From Oceanimonas pelagia (lineage in GTDB: Bacteria; Pseudomonadota; Gammaproteobacteria; Enterobacterales; Aeromonadaceae), in assembly GCF_030849025.1 (NCBI RefSeq), contig NZ_CP118224.1, positions 2,092,001-2,156,000 on the forward strand: DNA of 64,000 nt. The letters run 5' to 3'. A program made the translations under genes and the position numbers. Position 1 is the stretch's first letter; the number at the start of each line of letters is the position of its first letter. This document shows, piece after piece, positions 56,119 to 64,000 of the stretch. Under the pieces are notes generated by a model that had not been told where the DNA came from, did not search any database, and worked only from the letters and a program-made list of their open reading frames with translations.

Positions 56119-56251
56119 CCATAATTGCCCCGCCTACACCAGCGCCGGAGCCCATTTCGGTGCTGGAAGTTACCGCCCGGCAAGGGTACACTTTTGGCCC
56201 TTTCACGGGTACGCCCGCTAATCGCCCAGCCATTTCACAGAGACGAGTTTA

Positions 56252-57037
56252 ATGAGCATAGTCATAAAAACCCCGGAAGAAATTGAAAAGATGCGCGTGG
56301 CCGGTCGCCTGGCCGCCGAGGTGCTGGAGATGATCGAGCCTTATGTAAAACCCGGCGTGACCACCGACGAACTCAACCGGATCTGCCATGACTATATCGT
56401 GAACGAGCAGCAGGCCATTCCGGCCCCGCTCAACTACCACGGCTTTCCCAAGTCCATCTGCACTTCGGTCAACCATGTGATCTGTCACGGTATTCCGTCG
56501 GACAAAAAGCTCAAGGACGGCGACATTGTCAATATCGACATTACCGTGATCAAGGACGGCTACCACGGCGATACCTCCAAAATGTTTACCGTGGGCAAGC
56601 CCGGCATTATGGCCGAGCGCCTGTGCCGGGTCACCCAGGAGTGCATGGAGCTGGGCATTAAAATGGTGAAGGACGGCGTGCACTTGGGCGACATTGGCGC
56701 CGCCATTCAGAAGCATGCCGAGGCTCACAACTATTCGGTGGTGCGGGAATACTGCGGCCACGGCATCGGCAAGGAGTTCCACGAGGAGCCCCAGGTGCTG
56801 CACTACGGCAAGCCGGGCACCGGCGAGGTGCTGAAGGCCGGCATGTGTCTGACCATTGAACCCATGATCAACGTGGGCAAGCGCCACAGCAAGATGCTGA
56901 ACGACGGCTGGACCGTGGTCACCAAGGATCGCAGCCTGTCGGCCCAGTATGAGCACACCATTCTGGTGACCGAGACCGGCTGCGAAGTGCTGACCCTGCG
57001 CAAGGACGACAACCTGCCGCGAATTATTACCGCCTGA
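56252..57037 (+). CDS. map: Methionine aminopeptidase, type I
   Basis: Map removes the initiator methionine from nascent proteins. The 261-residue product (E. coli 264) has the pita-bread fold with the metal ligands in VNIDITVIKDGYHGDTSKMF (two aspartates), in CGHGIG (histidine) and two glutamates in MCLTIEPM and in the SAQYEHTI block. It is divergent from rpsB, as in enterobacteria. No glnD follows; a hairpin-rich 400-base gap does. Confidence 0.98.
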   Translation: MSIVIKTPEEIEKMRVAGRLAAEVLEMIEPYVKPGVTTDELNRICHDYIVNEQQAIPAPLNYHGFPKSICTSVNHVICHGIPSDKKLKDGDIVNIDITVIKDGYHGDTSKMFTVGKPGIMAERLCRVTQECMELGIKMVKDGVHLGDIGAAIQKHAEAHNYSVVREYCGHGIGKEFHEEPQVLHYGKPGTGEVLKAGMCLTIEPMINVGKRHSKMLNDGWTVVTKDRSLSAQYEHTILVTETGCEVLTLRKDDNLPRIITA

Positions 57038-57442
57038 AGCCGAGTCGTTTGTCAGGCCTTGCAAATACGTCGGCCAAAGGGCACTGCTTCTCCGGCACGC
57101 CGTAACCCCATCCGTGGGGGCTCCGCTGCGCCATCCATGGCGCAGAGGGCACGGCGAAGCAGACACCCTCCGGCCTCCTTGTTTGGCACAGTGCTGACTG
57201 ACAGCATAAAGCAAGCGACAGCGGCGTTTCGCGAAGTAACAGCAGGGATTGCCGTAACCGACCGTCAAATGCCAGGGAAGGCATTTGACGAGCGCTACAT
57301 GGATGTACTTGCAGCGTGTCGGTGGAGGCAACCCGGCTGATGCGTCGCATTGTGAAATAACCGACGAGCTTATTGCCGCTACGCGGCAAAGTGCGGGCGA
57401 GCCGCCCGCGCTCCATGATTTTTCGAGCCAGGCCAATCCCCC
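57038..57442. repeat. Hairpin-mosaic intergenic region between map and rluE
   Basis: No credible gene occupies these 405 bases. At least five inverted repeats are visible: CCCCA/TGGGG near 57107-57119, CTGCGCCAT/ATGGCGCAG at 57126-57145, CGTCAAATGCC/GGCATTTGACG at 57263-57290, TTGCCGC/GCGGCAA at 57372-57388 and GCGGGC/GCCCGC at 57393-57409. The first two are nested between GCTTC..GCCGT and ACGGCGAAGC. The layout resembles a composite of repetitive palindromic elements. Open frames across it on both strands are low-complexity and look spurious. It may contain the promoter of rluE-nudJ-mnmA. Confidence 0.6.
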
Positions 57443-58033
57443 ATGAAACCCAATTTTACCCGCCGTCCCCGCAAACCCGCACCGAAAAAGCCTTCCGGCC
57501 CAACCGTGACTCTGCTGCTGAACAAGCCCTATATGGTGCTGTGCCAGTTTACCGACGGCGACGGTCGCGAGACCCTGGCCGATTATGTGGACGTGCCCGG
57601 CGTCTATGCCGCCGGCCGGCTGGATCGGGACAGCGAGGGCCTGCTGGTGCTGACCAGTGACGGCGCCCTCAATGCCCGCCTGACCCAGCCCGGGCGCAAG
57701 ACCGCCAAAACCTACTGGGTGCAGGTGGAAGGCGACCCCACTGAGGCTGATCTGGATAAGCTGCGCCAGGGCGTGGAGCTGAAGGACGGCCCCACCCTGC
57801 CGGCCAGGGTACGGCGCATGGAAGAGCCGGCGGTGTGGCCGCGCCACCCACCCATTCGCGAGCGCAGGGAAATTCCCGTCACCTGGCTGGAGATACAAAT
57901 CACCGAGGGGCGCAATCGCCAGGTGCGGCGCATGACCGCCCATATCGGTTTTCCCACCCTGCGGCTGATCCGCTATGCCGTGGGCAACTGGACCCTTGGC
58001 GATCTGCAACCCGGACAATGGAGAAAACTATGA
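57443..58033 (+). CDS. rluE: 23S rRNA pseudouridine-2457 synthase
   Basis: RluE modifies U2457 of 23S rRNA and belongs to the RsuA family. The 196-residue product (E. coli 217) has the catalytic aspartate D61 in [16 protein letters not shown] and the [12 protein letters not shown] block near residue 155. A basic, proline-rich head precedes [13 protein letters not shown]. Its stop overlaps the nudJ ATG as ATGA. The order rluE-nudJ-mnmA-hflD-purB is that of E. coli, which supports RluE over RluB or RsuA. Confidence 0.93.
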   Translation: MKPNFTRRPRKPAPKKPSGPTVTLLLNKPYMVLCQFTDGDGRETLADYVDVPGVYAAGRLDRDSEGLLVLTSDGALNARLTQPGRKTAKTYWVQVEGDPTEADLDKLRQGVELKDGPTLPARVRRMEEPAVWPRHPPIRERREIPVTWLEIQITEGRNRQVRRMTAHIGFPTLRLIRYAVGNWTLGDLQPGQWRKL

Positions 58034-58482
58034 GTCATGCGGTAACCCTGGCGGTGATCGTGCGCGCCGGTGAGCGTTTTTTAATGGTGGAAGAATGGCA
58101 GCAGGGCAGAGTGATGTTCAACCAGCCCGCCGGCCACCTCGAGCCCGGCGAAAACCTGCTGGACGGTGCCCGCCGCGAGCTGCTGGAAGAAACCGGCCTG
58201 GCCCTGCCCCTTGAAGACGCCGTGGCCGTATACCAGTACACGGCGCCGGACAACGGCAAACACTTTGTGCGCTTTACCTTCTGCACCGAAGTACCCGAAC
58301 CGCTGGCCACTCATCCTCAAGACCCGGACGGGGACATTATTCGCTGCCACTGGCTGACCCTGGCAGAGATTGAATCCCTGGGCAAGCAGCTGCGCAGCCC
58401 GCTGATTTTGGCCTCCCTTCGGGATTACCTGGCCGGTGAGCGGTTTCCGTTGTCGGCGCTGAAAGCTCCCTCCCCCTCATGA
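58030..58482 (+). CDS. nudJ: Nudix hydrolase NudJ
   Basis: NudJ (YmfB) hydrolyses nucleoside di/triphosphates and hydroxymethylpyrimidine diphosphate. The 150-residue product has a complete Nudix box at residues 35-57: GHLEPGE, then [10 protein letters not shown] with the metal-binding glutamates. The NQPAGHLE start and the C-terminal [17 protein letters not shown] match E. coli NudJ. The ATG overlaps the rluE stop, so translation is coupled. Physiological substrate here is inferred. Confidence 0.93.
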   Translation: MSHAVTLAVIVRAGERFLMVEEWQQGRVMFNQPAGHLEPGENLLDGARRELLEETGLALPLEDAVAVYQYTAPDNGKHFVRFTFCTEVPEPLATHPQDPDGDIIRCHWLTLAEIESLGKQLRSPLILASLRDYLAGERFPLSALKAPSPS

Positions 58483-58531
58483 CATTTGTCTGGTAAAATA
58501 GCGCCCGTTTTGCAATCGAGTAATGGGCGTT

Positions 58532-59638
58532 ATGAGCGATAACAGTCAGCTGAAAGTGATTGTCGGCATGTCCGGCGGTGTGGATTCCTCGGTCTCGGCG
58601 TACCTGCTGCAACAGCAGGGCTATCAGGTGGAAGGCCTGTTCATGAAGAACTGGGAAGAAGACGACACCGACGAGTACTGCTCCGCCGCGGAAGATCTGC
58701 GCGACGCCCAGGCCGTGTGCGACAAGCTCGGCATCGAACTGCACACCATCAACTTTGCCGCCGAGTACTGGGACAATGTGTTCGAGCACTTTCTGGCGGA
58801 ATACAAGGCCGGCCGCACTCCCAACCCCGATATCCTTTGCAACAAGGAAATCAAGTTCAAGGCGTTTCTGGAATTCGCCGCCGAAGATCTGGGCGCCGAC
58901 TACATCGCCACCGGCCACTATGTGCGCCGCAGCTTTGACGACGACCCCAAACTGCTGCGCGGCCTCGACGGCAACAAGGATCAGAGCTATTTCCTCTACA
59001 CCCTGAGCTCACAGCAGGTGGCCAAAAGCCTGTTCCCGGTGGGCGAGCTGGAAAAGCCCGAGGTGCGCCGCATTGCCGAACAGCTGGAGCTGGTGACCGC
59101 CAAAAAGAAAGACTCCACCGGCATCTGCTTTATCGGCGAGCGCAAGTTCAGGGACTTTCTGGCCCGCTACCTGCCCGCCCAGCCCGGCGACATTGAAACC
59201 GTGGACGGCGAGGTGATCGGCCAGCATCAGGGCCTGATGTACCACACCCTCGGGCAGCGCAAGGGCCTTGGCATTGGCGGCCTGAAAAACGCCGGCGACG
59301 AGCCCTGGTACGTGGTCGACAAGGAAGTGGAGCGCAATGTGCTGGTGGTAGCCCAGGGCGATCACCCGCGGCTCTATTCCGACGGCCTCATTGCCCGTCA
59401 GTTGCACTGGGTGGATCGCCGGCCCGTTACCGCGCCCCTGCGCTGCACCGTGAAAACCCGTTACCGCCAGGCCGACATTCCCTGCACCATAGCGCCGGTA
59501 GACGCCGACACCGTTCGCGTGCTGTTCGATGAGCCTCAGGCGGCGGTGACCCCGGGCCAGTCGGCGGTGTTCTATCTGGACGACGTGTGTCTGGGCGGCG
59601 GCATTATTGAAACCCGGTTCAACAAGGATCAAGCGTGA
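58532..59638 (+). CDS. mnmA: tRNA-specific 2-thiouridylase MnmA
   Basis: MnmA thiolates the wobble uridine of tRNA-Lys, -Glu and -Gln. The 368-residue product equals E. coli MnmA in length. It has the PP-loop SGGVDSS at residues 14-20, one catalytic cysteine in [12 protein letters not shown] and the second in [13 protein letters not shown] chose ATG 58532 by alignment ([12 protein letters not shown]); an in-frame ATG at 58523 would add three residues. Its stop overlaps the hflD GTG start. Confidence 0.97.
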   Translation: MSDNSQLKVIVGMSGGVDSSVSAYLLQQQGYQVEGLFMKNWEEDDTDEYCSAAEDLRDAQAVCDKLGIELHTINFAAEYWDNVFEHFLAEYKAGRTPNPDILCNKEIKFKAFLEFAAEDLGADYIATGHYVRRSFDDDPKLLRGLDGNKDQSYFLYTLSSQQVAKSLFPVGELEKPEVRRIAEQLELVTAKKKDSTGICFIGERKFRDFLARYLPAQPGDIETVDGEVIGQHQGLMYHTLGQRKGLGIGGLKNAGDEPWYVVDKEVERNVLVVAQGDHPRLYSDGLIARQLHWVDRRPVTAPLRCTVKTRYRQADIPCTIAPVDADTVRVLFDEPQAAVTPGQSAVFYLDDVCLGGGIIETRFNKDQA

Positions 59639-60258
59639 GTCACAGTCTCGAAAACCAGACCCTGGCCTTTGCCGGCATCTGCCAGGCAGCACGCCTGGTG
59701 CAACAGGTGGCCCGCCAGGGCGTGATTGAAGACAAGGAGGTGCTGTCCAGCACCCTGAACAGTATTCTGGTGACCGACGCCGAACAGTCGGCGGACATCT
59801 ACGGTGGTCACGATCACCTGCGGCTGGGCTACCAGACCCTGATCGAGCAGCTCAACGGCGACAGCAGCAAAAAGGACGCCGAGCTCACCCGCTATCTGGT
59901 AGGGCTGGTGGCGCTGGAGCGCAAGCTCTCCAGGCGCCGGGATCTGCTGTCGATGCTGGGTGAACGCATCAGCCAGGTCAAACGCCAGCTGCATCACTTC
60001 GAGCTGCTCGACGAGCAGGTGCTGGGCAACCTGGCCGGCATTTACAGCGACATTATCAGCCCGCTGGGGCCGCGCATTCAGGTGGCGGGCAACCCCAGCT
60101 TTCTGCAGCAGCCGCTGGTGCAACACCAGATCCGTGCCCTGCTGCTGGCGGGCATTCGCAGTGCCGTGCTGTGGCGCCAGCTCGGCGGCAAGCGCCGGCA
60201 TATTCTGTTTTCCCGCAAACGGCTGGTGGCTCAGGCCCAGGCCGCCCTGCGTTATTAA
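59635..60258 (+). CDS. hflD: High frequency lysogenization protein HflD homologue
   Basis: HflD is a small, mainly helical, membrane-associated protein; in E. coli it affects lambda CII stability, and its normal role is unclear. The 207-residue product (E. coli 213) has [18 protein letters not shown] at the N-terminus and [16 protein letters not shown] in the middle. The start is GTG, overlapping the mnmA stop as GTGA. It lies directly before purB, the conserved position. Confidence 0.95.
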   Translation: MSHSLENQTLAFAGICQAARLVQQVARQGVIEDKEVLSSTLNSILVTDAEQSADIYGGHDHLRLGYQTLIEQLNGDSSKKDAELTRYLVGLVALERKLSRRRDLLSMLGERISQVKRQLHHFELLDEQVLGNLAGIYSDIISPLGPRIQVAGNPSFLQQPLVQHQIRALLLAGIRSAVLWRQLGGKRRHILFSRKRLVAQAQAALRY

Positions 60259-61665
<1,407 letters not shown>

Positions 61666-61673
61666 GCCTGAAG

Positions 61674-61697
61674 GGGCGAAGCGAGCGCGCTTCGCCC
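61674..61697 (+). terminator. Hairpin after purB
   Basis: GGGCGAAGCG pairs with CGCTTCGCCC around a 4-base centre, 9 bases past the purB stop. It lacks a T-run, so it is more likely a transcript-stabilising or Rho-assisted end. Confidence 0.5.
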
Positions 61698-61826
61698 TGC
61701 TTCACAAATTTCCCATACGGCGCCGCCACAACTTGCGGCAGACCACAAAACCGCCACGCCCTCTTCGCTTTTTTCCCTTTCTGCTCATTAACATGCTGTT
61801 CGGTCTTTATCGGGAGCAGCAAAAAC

Positions 61827-63551
61827 ATGAACAGCCGCACACGGGAAATGGCGCATATCGTGATGCGCGGATTCGATGCCTTTCACCGCTATTTTCTGGT
61901 GATCACGCAGGGGGCCAAAAGCCGCTTTGAAGCCCAGGACTGGCCCGGCGTGCAGCTGGCCTCGCGCCGGCGCATCTGGCTGTATGACGAACACGTCAAC
62001 AATACCGTGCGCGCCGTGCTCGACTACAACCGGGGGCCCCTGCGCCACGGGGAGCTGAAGGCACTGAAGCAGGCCTTCAACGATCTGCTGATCAATCATG
62101 CCAACGCCGACATGGCCGAGTCCTTCTACAATTCGGTTTACCGCCGCTCCACCCGCCATCGCAGCATTCGTGCCGAAAACCTGTATGTGCACCCCTTTGT
62201 GCCTTACCCGGGAGAGCAGGATCTTGCCCCGGTCATCTGGCAGTACCGCATTGCCCCCGGTGAGCTGGGCACCACTTTAACGGAATTGCTGAAACGCCTG
62301 GGCCTGGAGCGGCCCTTTGTGCGGCTGGCGCAGGATCTGGAGCACATGGAACGCACCCTGGCCGAGCACGGACTGGCCGGCGTCCCCCTGCAGCTGACAG
62401 TGATCAACACCCTGTTTTACCGCAACAAGGGGGCCTACCTGATCGGCCGGCTGGAACGCCCCGAAGGACCGCAGCCCTTTATTGTGCCCATTCTGCACGA
62501 AGAGGGGGGACTGGTGCTGGACACCCTGCTGCTGAGCCGGGACGACGCCTCCATTCTGTTTGGCTTTGCCCGGGCCTATTTCATGGTGTGGTGCCCGCAG
62601 CCCTCGCTGCTGGTGCAGTTTCTGCGGCCACTGCTGCCCAACAAGTCGGATTACGAAATCTATAATGCCATCGGCTGGCAAAAACACGGCAAGACCATTT
62701 TCTACCGGGGCTTTCTGCAGCACTTGCAGCACTCACGGGACCAGTTCGTGCCGGCGGAAGGCATCAAGGGCATGGTGATGTGCGTGTTTACCCTGCCCTC
62801 GTCCGACGTGGTGTTCAAGGTGATCAAGGATCACTTCACTCCCCCAAAAACCGTGAACCGGGATACCGTCAAGGCCAAGTACCGGCTGGTCAAGCAGCAC
62901 GACCGGGTGGGGCGCATGGCCGACACCATGGAATTCACCAACTTCGAGCTGCCCCTTAACCGCATCAGTCCCGAGCTGCTGGCCGAGCTGCGGCGGGAAG
63001 TGCCATCCCTGCTGACCCAGAAGGAAGACCGGCTGATCATTCATCACCTGTATACCGAGCGGCGCATGACCCCGCTCAATATGTATCTGGACCAGGCCGA
63101 TGACGAGCAACTGAGAGATGCCCTGGACGAATACGCCAGTGCCCTCCGCCAGCTGGCCGCCGCCAATATCTTTCCCGGCGACATGCTGTTCAAGAACTTC
63201 GGCGTCACCCGCCATGGCCGGGTCATTTTTTACGATTACGACGAAATCGCCTACATGACCGAGTGTCACTTTCGCGACATGCCCAGAACCGACCACCTGC
63301 AGGATCAGCTGAGCCCCGAGCCCTGGTACTCGGTGGGGCCGAACGATGTGTTTCCCGAAGAGTTCAAAACCTTTCTGCTGGTCAGGCCGCGCATTCGCGC
63401 CGCCTTTGCCGAGCGGCACATGGAGCTGTTTACCGCGGATTACTGGCGGCAGTTGCAGCACAACATTGAACAGGGCCGGGTGGAAGACATCTTCCCCTAC
63501 CGGCGCCGGCAGCGGTTTAAATACAAGTACGGTGAAAACCGTGAGGAGTGA
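61827..63551 (+). CDS. aceK: Isocitrate dehydrogenase kinase/phosphatase
   Basis: AceK switches isocitrate dehydrogenase off and on by phosphorylation, directing carbon into the glyoxylate bypass. The 574-residue product (E. coli 578) has the regulatory N-terminal half and a kinase-like C-terminal half. GIKGMVMCVFTLPSSDVVFKVIKD holds the ATP-binding lysine, and the metal-binding aspartate is in VIFYDYDEI. GGGAG lies 10 bases before the ATG. Unlike in E. coli it is not next to aceBA. A GTGAGG-type repeat starts inside its last codons and provides the terminal Glu-Glu and stop. Confidence 0.97.
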   Translation: MNSRTREMAHIVMRGFDAFHRYFLVITQGAKSRFEAQDWPGVQLASRRRIWLYDEHVNNTVRAVLDYNRGPLRHGELKALKQAFNDLLINHANADMAESFYNSVYRRSTRHRSIRAENLYVHPFVPYPGEQDLAPVIWQYRIAPGELGTTLTELLKRLGLERPFVRLAQDLEHMERTLAEHGLAGVPLQLTVINTLFYRNKGAYLIGRLERPEGPQPFIVPILHEEGGLVLDTLLLSRDDASILFGFARAYFMVWCPQPSLLVQFLRPLLPNKSDYEIYNAIGWQKHGKTIFYRGFLQHLQHSRDQFVPAEGIKGMVMCVFTLPSSDVVFKVIKDHFTPPKTVNRDTVKAKYRLVKQHDRVGRMADTMEFTNFELPLNRISPELLAELRREVPSLLTQKEDRLIIHHLYTERRMTPLNMYLDQADDEQLRDALDEYASALRQLAAANIFPGDMLFKNFGVTRHGRVIFYDYDEIAYMTECHFRDMPRTDHLQDQLSPEPWYSVGPNDVFPEEFKTFLLVRPRIRAAFAERHMELFTADYWRQLQHNIEQGRVEDIFPYRRRQRFKYKYGENREE

Positions 63552-63600
63552 GGGGTAAGATGAAGCAGCATCTCCTCACTCCTGTCTCCTCCCCCCTCAC
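63541..63600. repeat. GTGAGG-type inverted repeat at the aceK 3' end
   Basis: GTGAGGAGTGAGGGGTAAG is answered by CTCCTCACTCCTG and CTCCCCCCTCAC around a GATGAAGCAGCAT centre. The left arm overlaps the last codons and stop of aceK. It sits between the convergent aceK and rraA and could end both transcripts. Confidence 0.75.
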
Positions 63601-63607
63601 ACAAACA

Positions 63608-64000
63608 TCAAAGCTGCGGGTGGCTCAGGGGTTCGCGGGATACCAGCACGCCGTTGAGATCGGAGTAGATATAATCCCCCGGATAAATGGTGACCCCGGC
63701 AAAGGTCACCGGCACGTCCACCACGCCCTCGCCGCGTTTTTCCGAGCGGATCGGACACGCCGCCAGGGCCTTGATGCCCAGCGCCAGCTCACTCAGGGTG
63801 CCGGCGTCGCGAATGGCGCCATGAATGACAATGCCTTCCCAGCCGTTTTCCAGTGCCTTTTCCGCCAGCATGTCGCCCATCAGGGCGCAGCGCAGCAGGC
63901 CGCCACCGTCCACCACCAGCACCTTGCCGGTGCCGGGCTGGGACACCAGCTCCCGCACCCGGGAGTTGTCTTCGTAGCAGCGCACCGTCACCGCCTGGCC
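63608..64000 (-). CDS. rraA: RraA family protein (RNase E regulator/HMG aldolase-like), 5' truncated
   Basis: The window ends inside this gene; about 130 C-terminal residues are present out of about 160. The visible part carries VLVVDGGGLLRCALMG, GIVIHGAIRDAGTL with the R-D pair of the aldolase-type active site, and the ending PGDYIYSDLNGVLVSREPL. RraA inhibits RNase E in E. coli; many family members with the R-D motif are 4-hydroxy-4-methyl-2-oxoglutarate aldolases. Which activity applies here cannot be told from the fragment. It is convergent with aceK. Confidence 0.88.
   Translation of the reverse strand, partial: GQAVTVRCYEDNSRVRELVSQPGTGKVLVVDGGGLLRCALMGDMLAEKALENGWEGIVIHGAIRDAGTLSELALGIKALAACPIRSEKRGEGVVDVPVTFAGVTIYPGDYIYSDLNGVLVSREPLSHPQL

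Noticed and set aside
57027-57416. A 129-codon minus-strand frame and a 93-codon plus-strand frame in the map-rluE gap
   Set aside because: Both run straight through several perfect palindromes, lack ribosome-binding sites and resemble no protein family; they look like accidental frames in repetitive DNA.

Overview
The window is core chromosome of a GC-rich (roughly 60% by eye) gammaproteobacterium. Protein sequences and gene order both point to Aeromonadales, probably an Oceanimonas/Oceanisphaera/Zobellella-like member of Aeromonadaceae; the genus is an inference. Several blocks keep the enterobacterial order: lasT-thrLABC, leuU/metY-rimP-nusA-infB-rbfA-truB-rpsO-pnp, glmM-folP-ftsH-rlmE, grpE-dnaK-dnaJ, the rpsB-to-accA envelope/replication cluster, and rluE-nudJ-mnmA-hflD-purB. 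I see no insertion sequence, prophage, CRISPR array, integron or toxin-antitoxin pair, and no cassette of unknown genes.

Layout. 0.1-2.0 kb: rimK and an aspartoacylase-like gene (+). 2.1-2.5 kb: an intergenic RNA on the minus strand that has every sequence hallmark of CsrB, the sponge for the translational regulator CsrA. 2.7-7.6 kb: threonine operon with its leader peptide and attenuator. 7.6-10.7 kb: lasT, roxA, a GNAT acetyltransferase and pdxH. 10.9-20.5 kb: the transcription/translation cluster read from secG and two tRNA genes through rimP, nusA, infB, rbfA, truB, rpsO and pnp. 20.7-25.6 kb: glmM, folP, ftsH, rlmE. 25.7-26.7 kb: yhbY and a PilZ-like gene (+). 26.7-31.2 kb: greA, dnaJ, dnaK, grpE, with clear heat-shock promoters. 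31.4-35.5 kb: nadK, proS and a patatin phospholipase (+). 35.5-56.0 kb: a long minus-strand run that goes, in transcription order, rpsB, tsf, pyrH, frr, uppS, cdsA, dxr, rseP, bamA, skp, lpxD, fabZ, lpxA, lpxB, rnhB, dnaE, accA, tilS. 56.3-63.6 kb: map, rluE, nudJ, mnmA, hflD, purB, aceK (+). 63.6 kb to the end: a truncated rraA (-).

The genes are mostly housekeeping: ribosome assembly and modification, transcription elongation, protein quality control, fatty-acid/lipid A/isoprenoid-carrier synthesis and outer-membrane assembly. Regulation is unusually readable. The sequence shows a threonine attenuator, a two-terminator leader before rimP-nusA, a terminator in the greA leader, a structured rpsB leader, a TATAAT promoter for the initiator tRNA, and separate sigma-32 promoters for grpE and dnaK.

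The less ordinary material lies between genes. It comprises the CsrB-like RNA, a family of at least seven GTGAGG-rich inverted-repeat copies scattered through intergenic gaps (one supplies the last codons of aceK), and a 400-base mosaic of hairpins between map and rluE. I did not find an undescribed multi-gene system.
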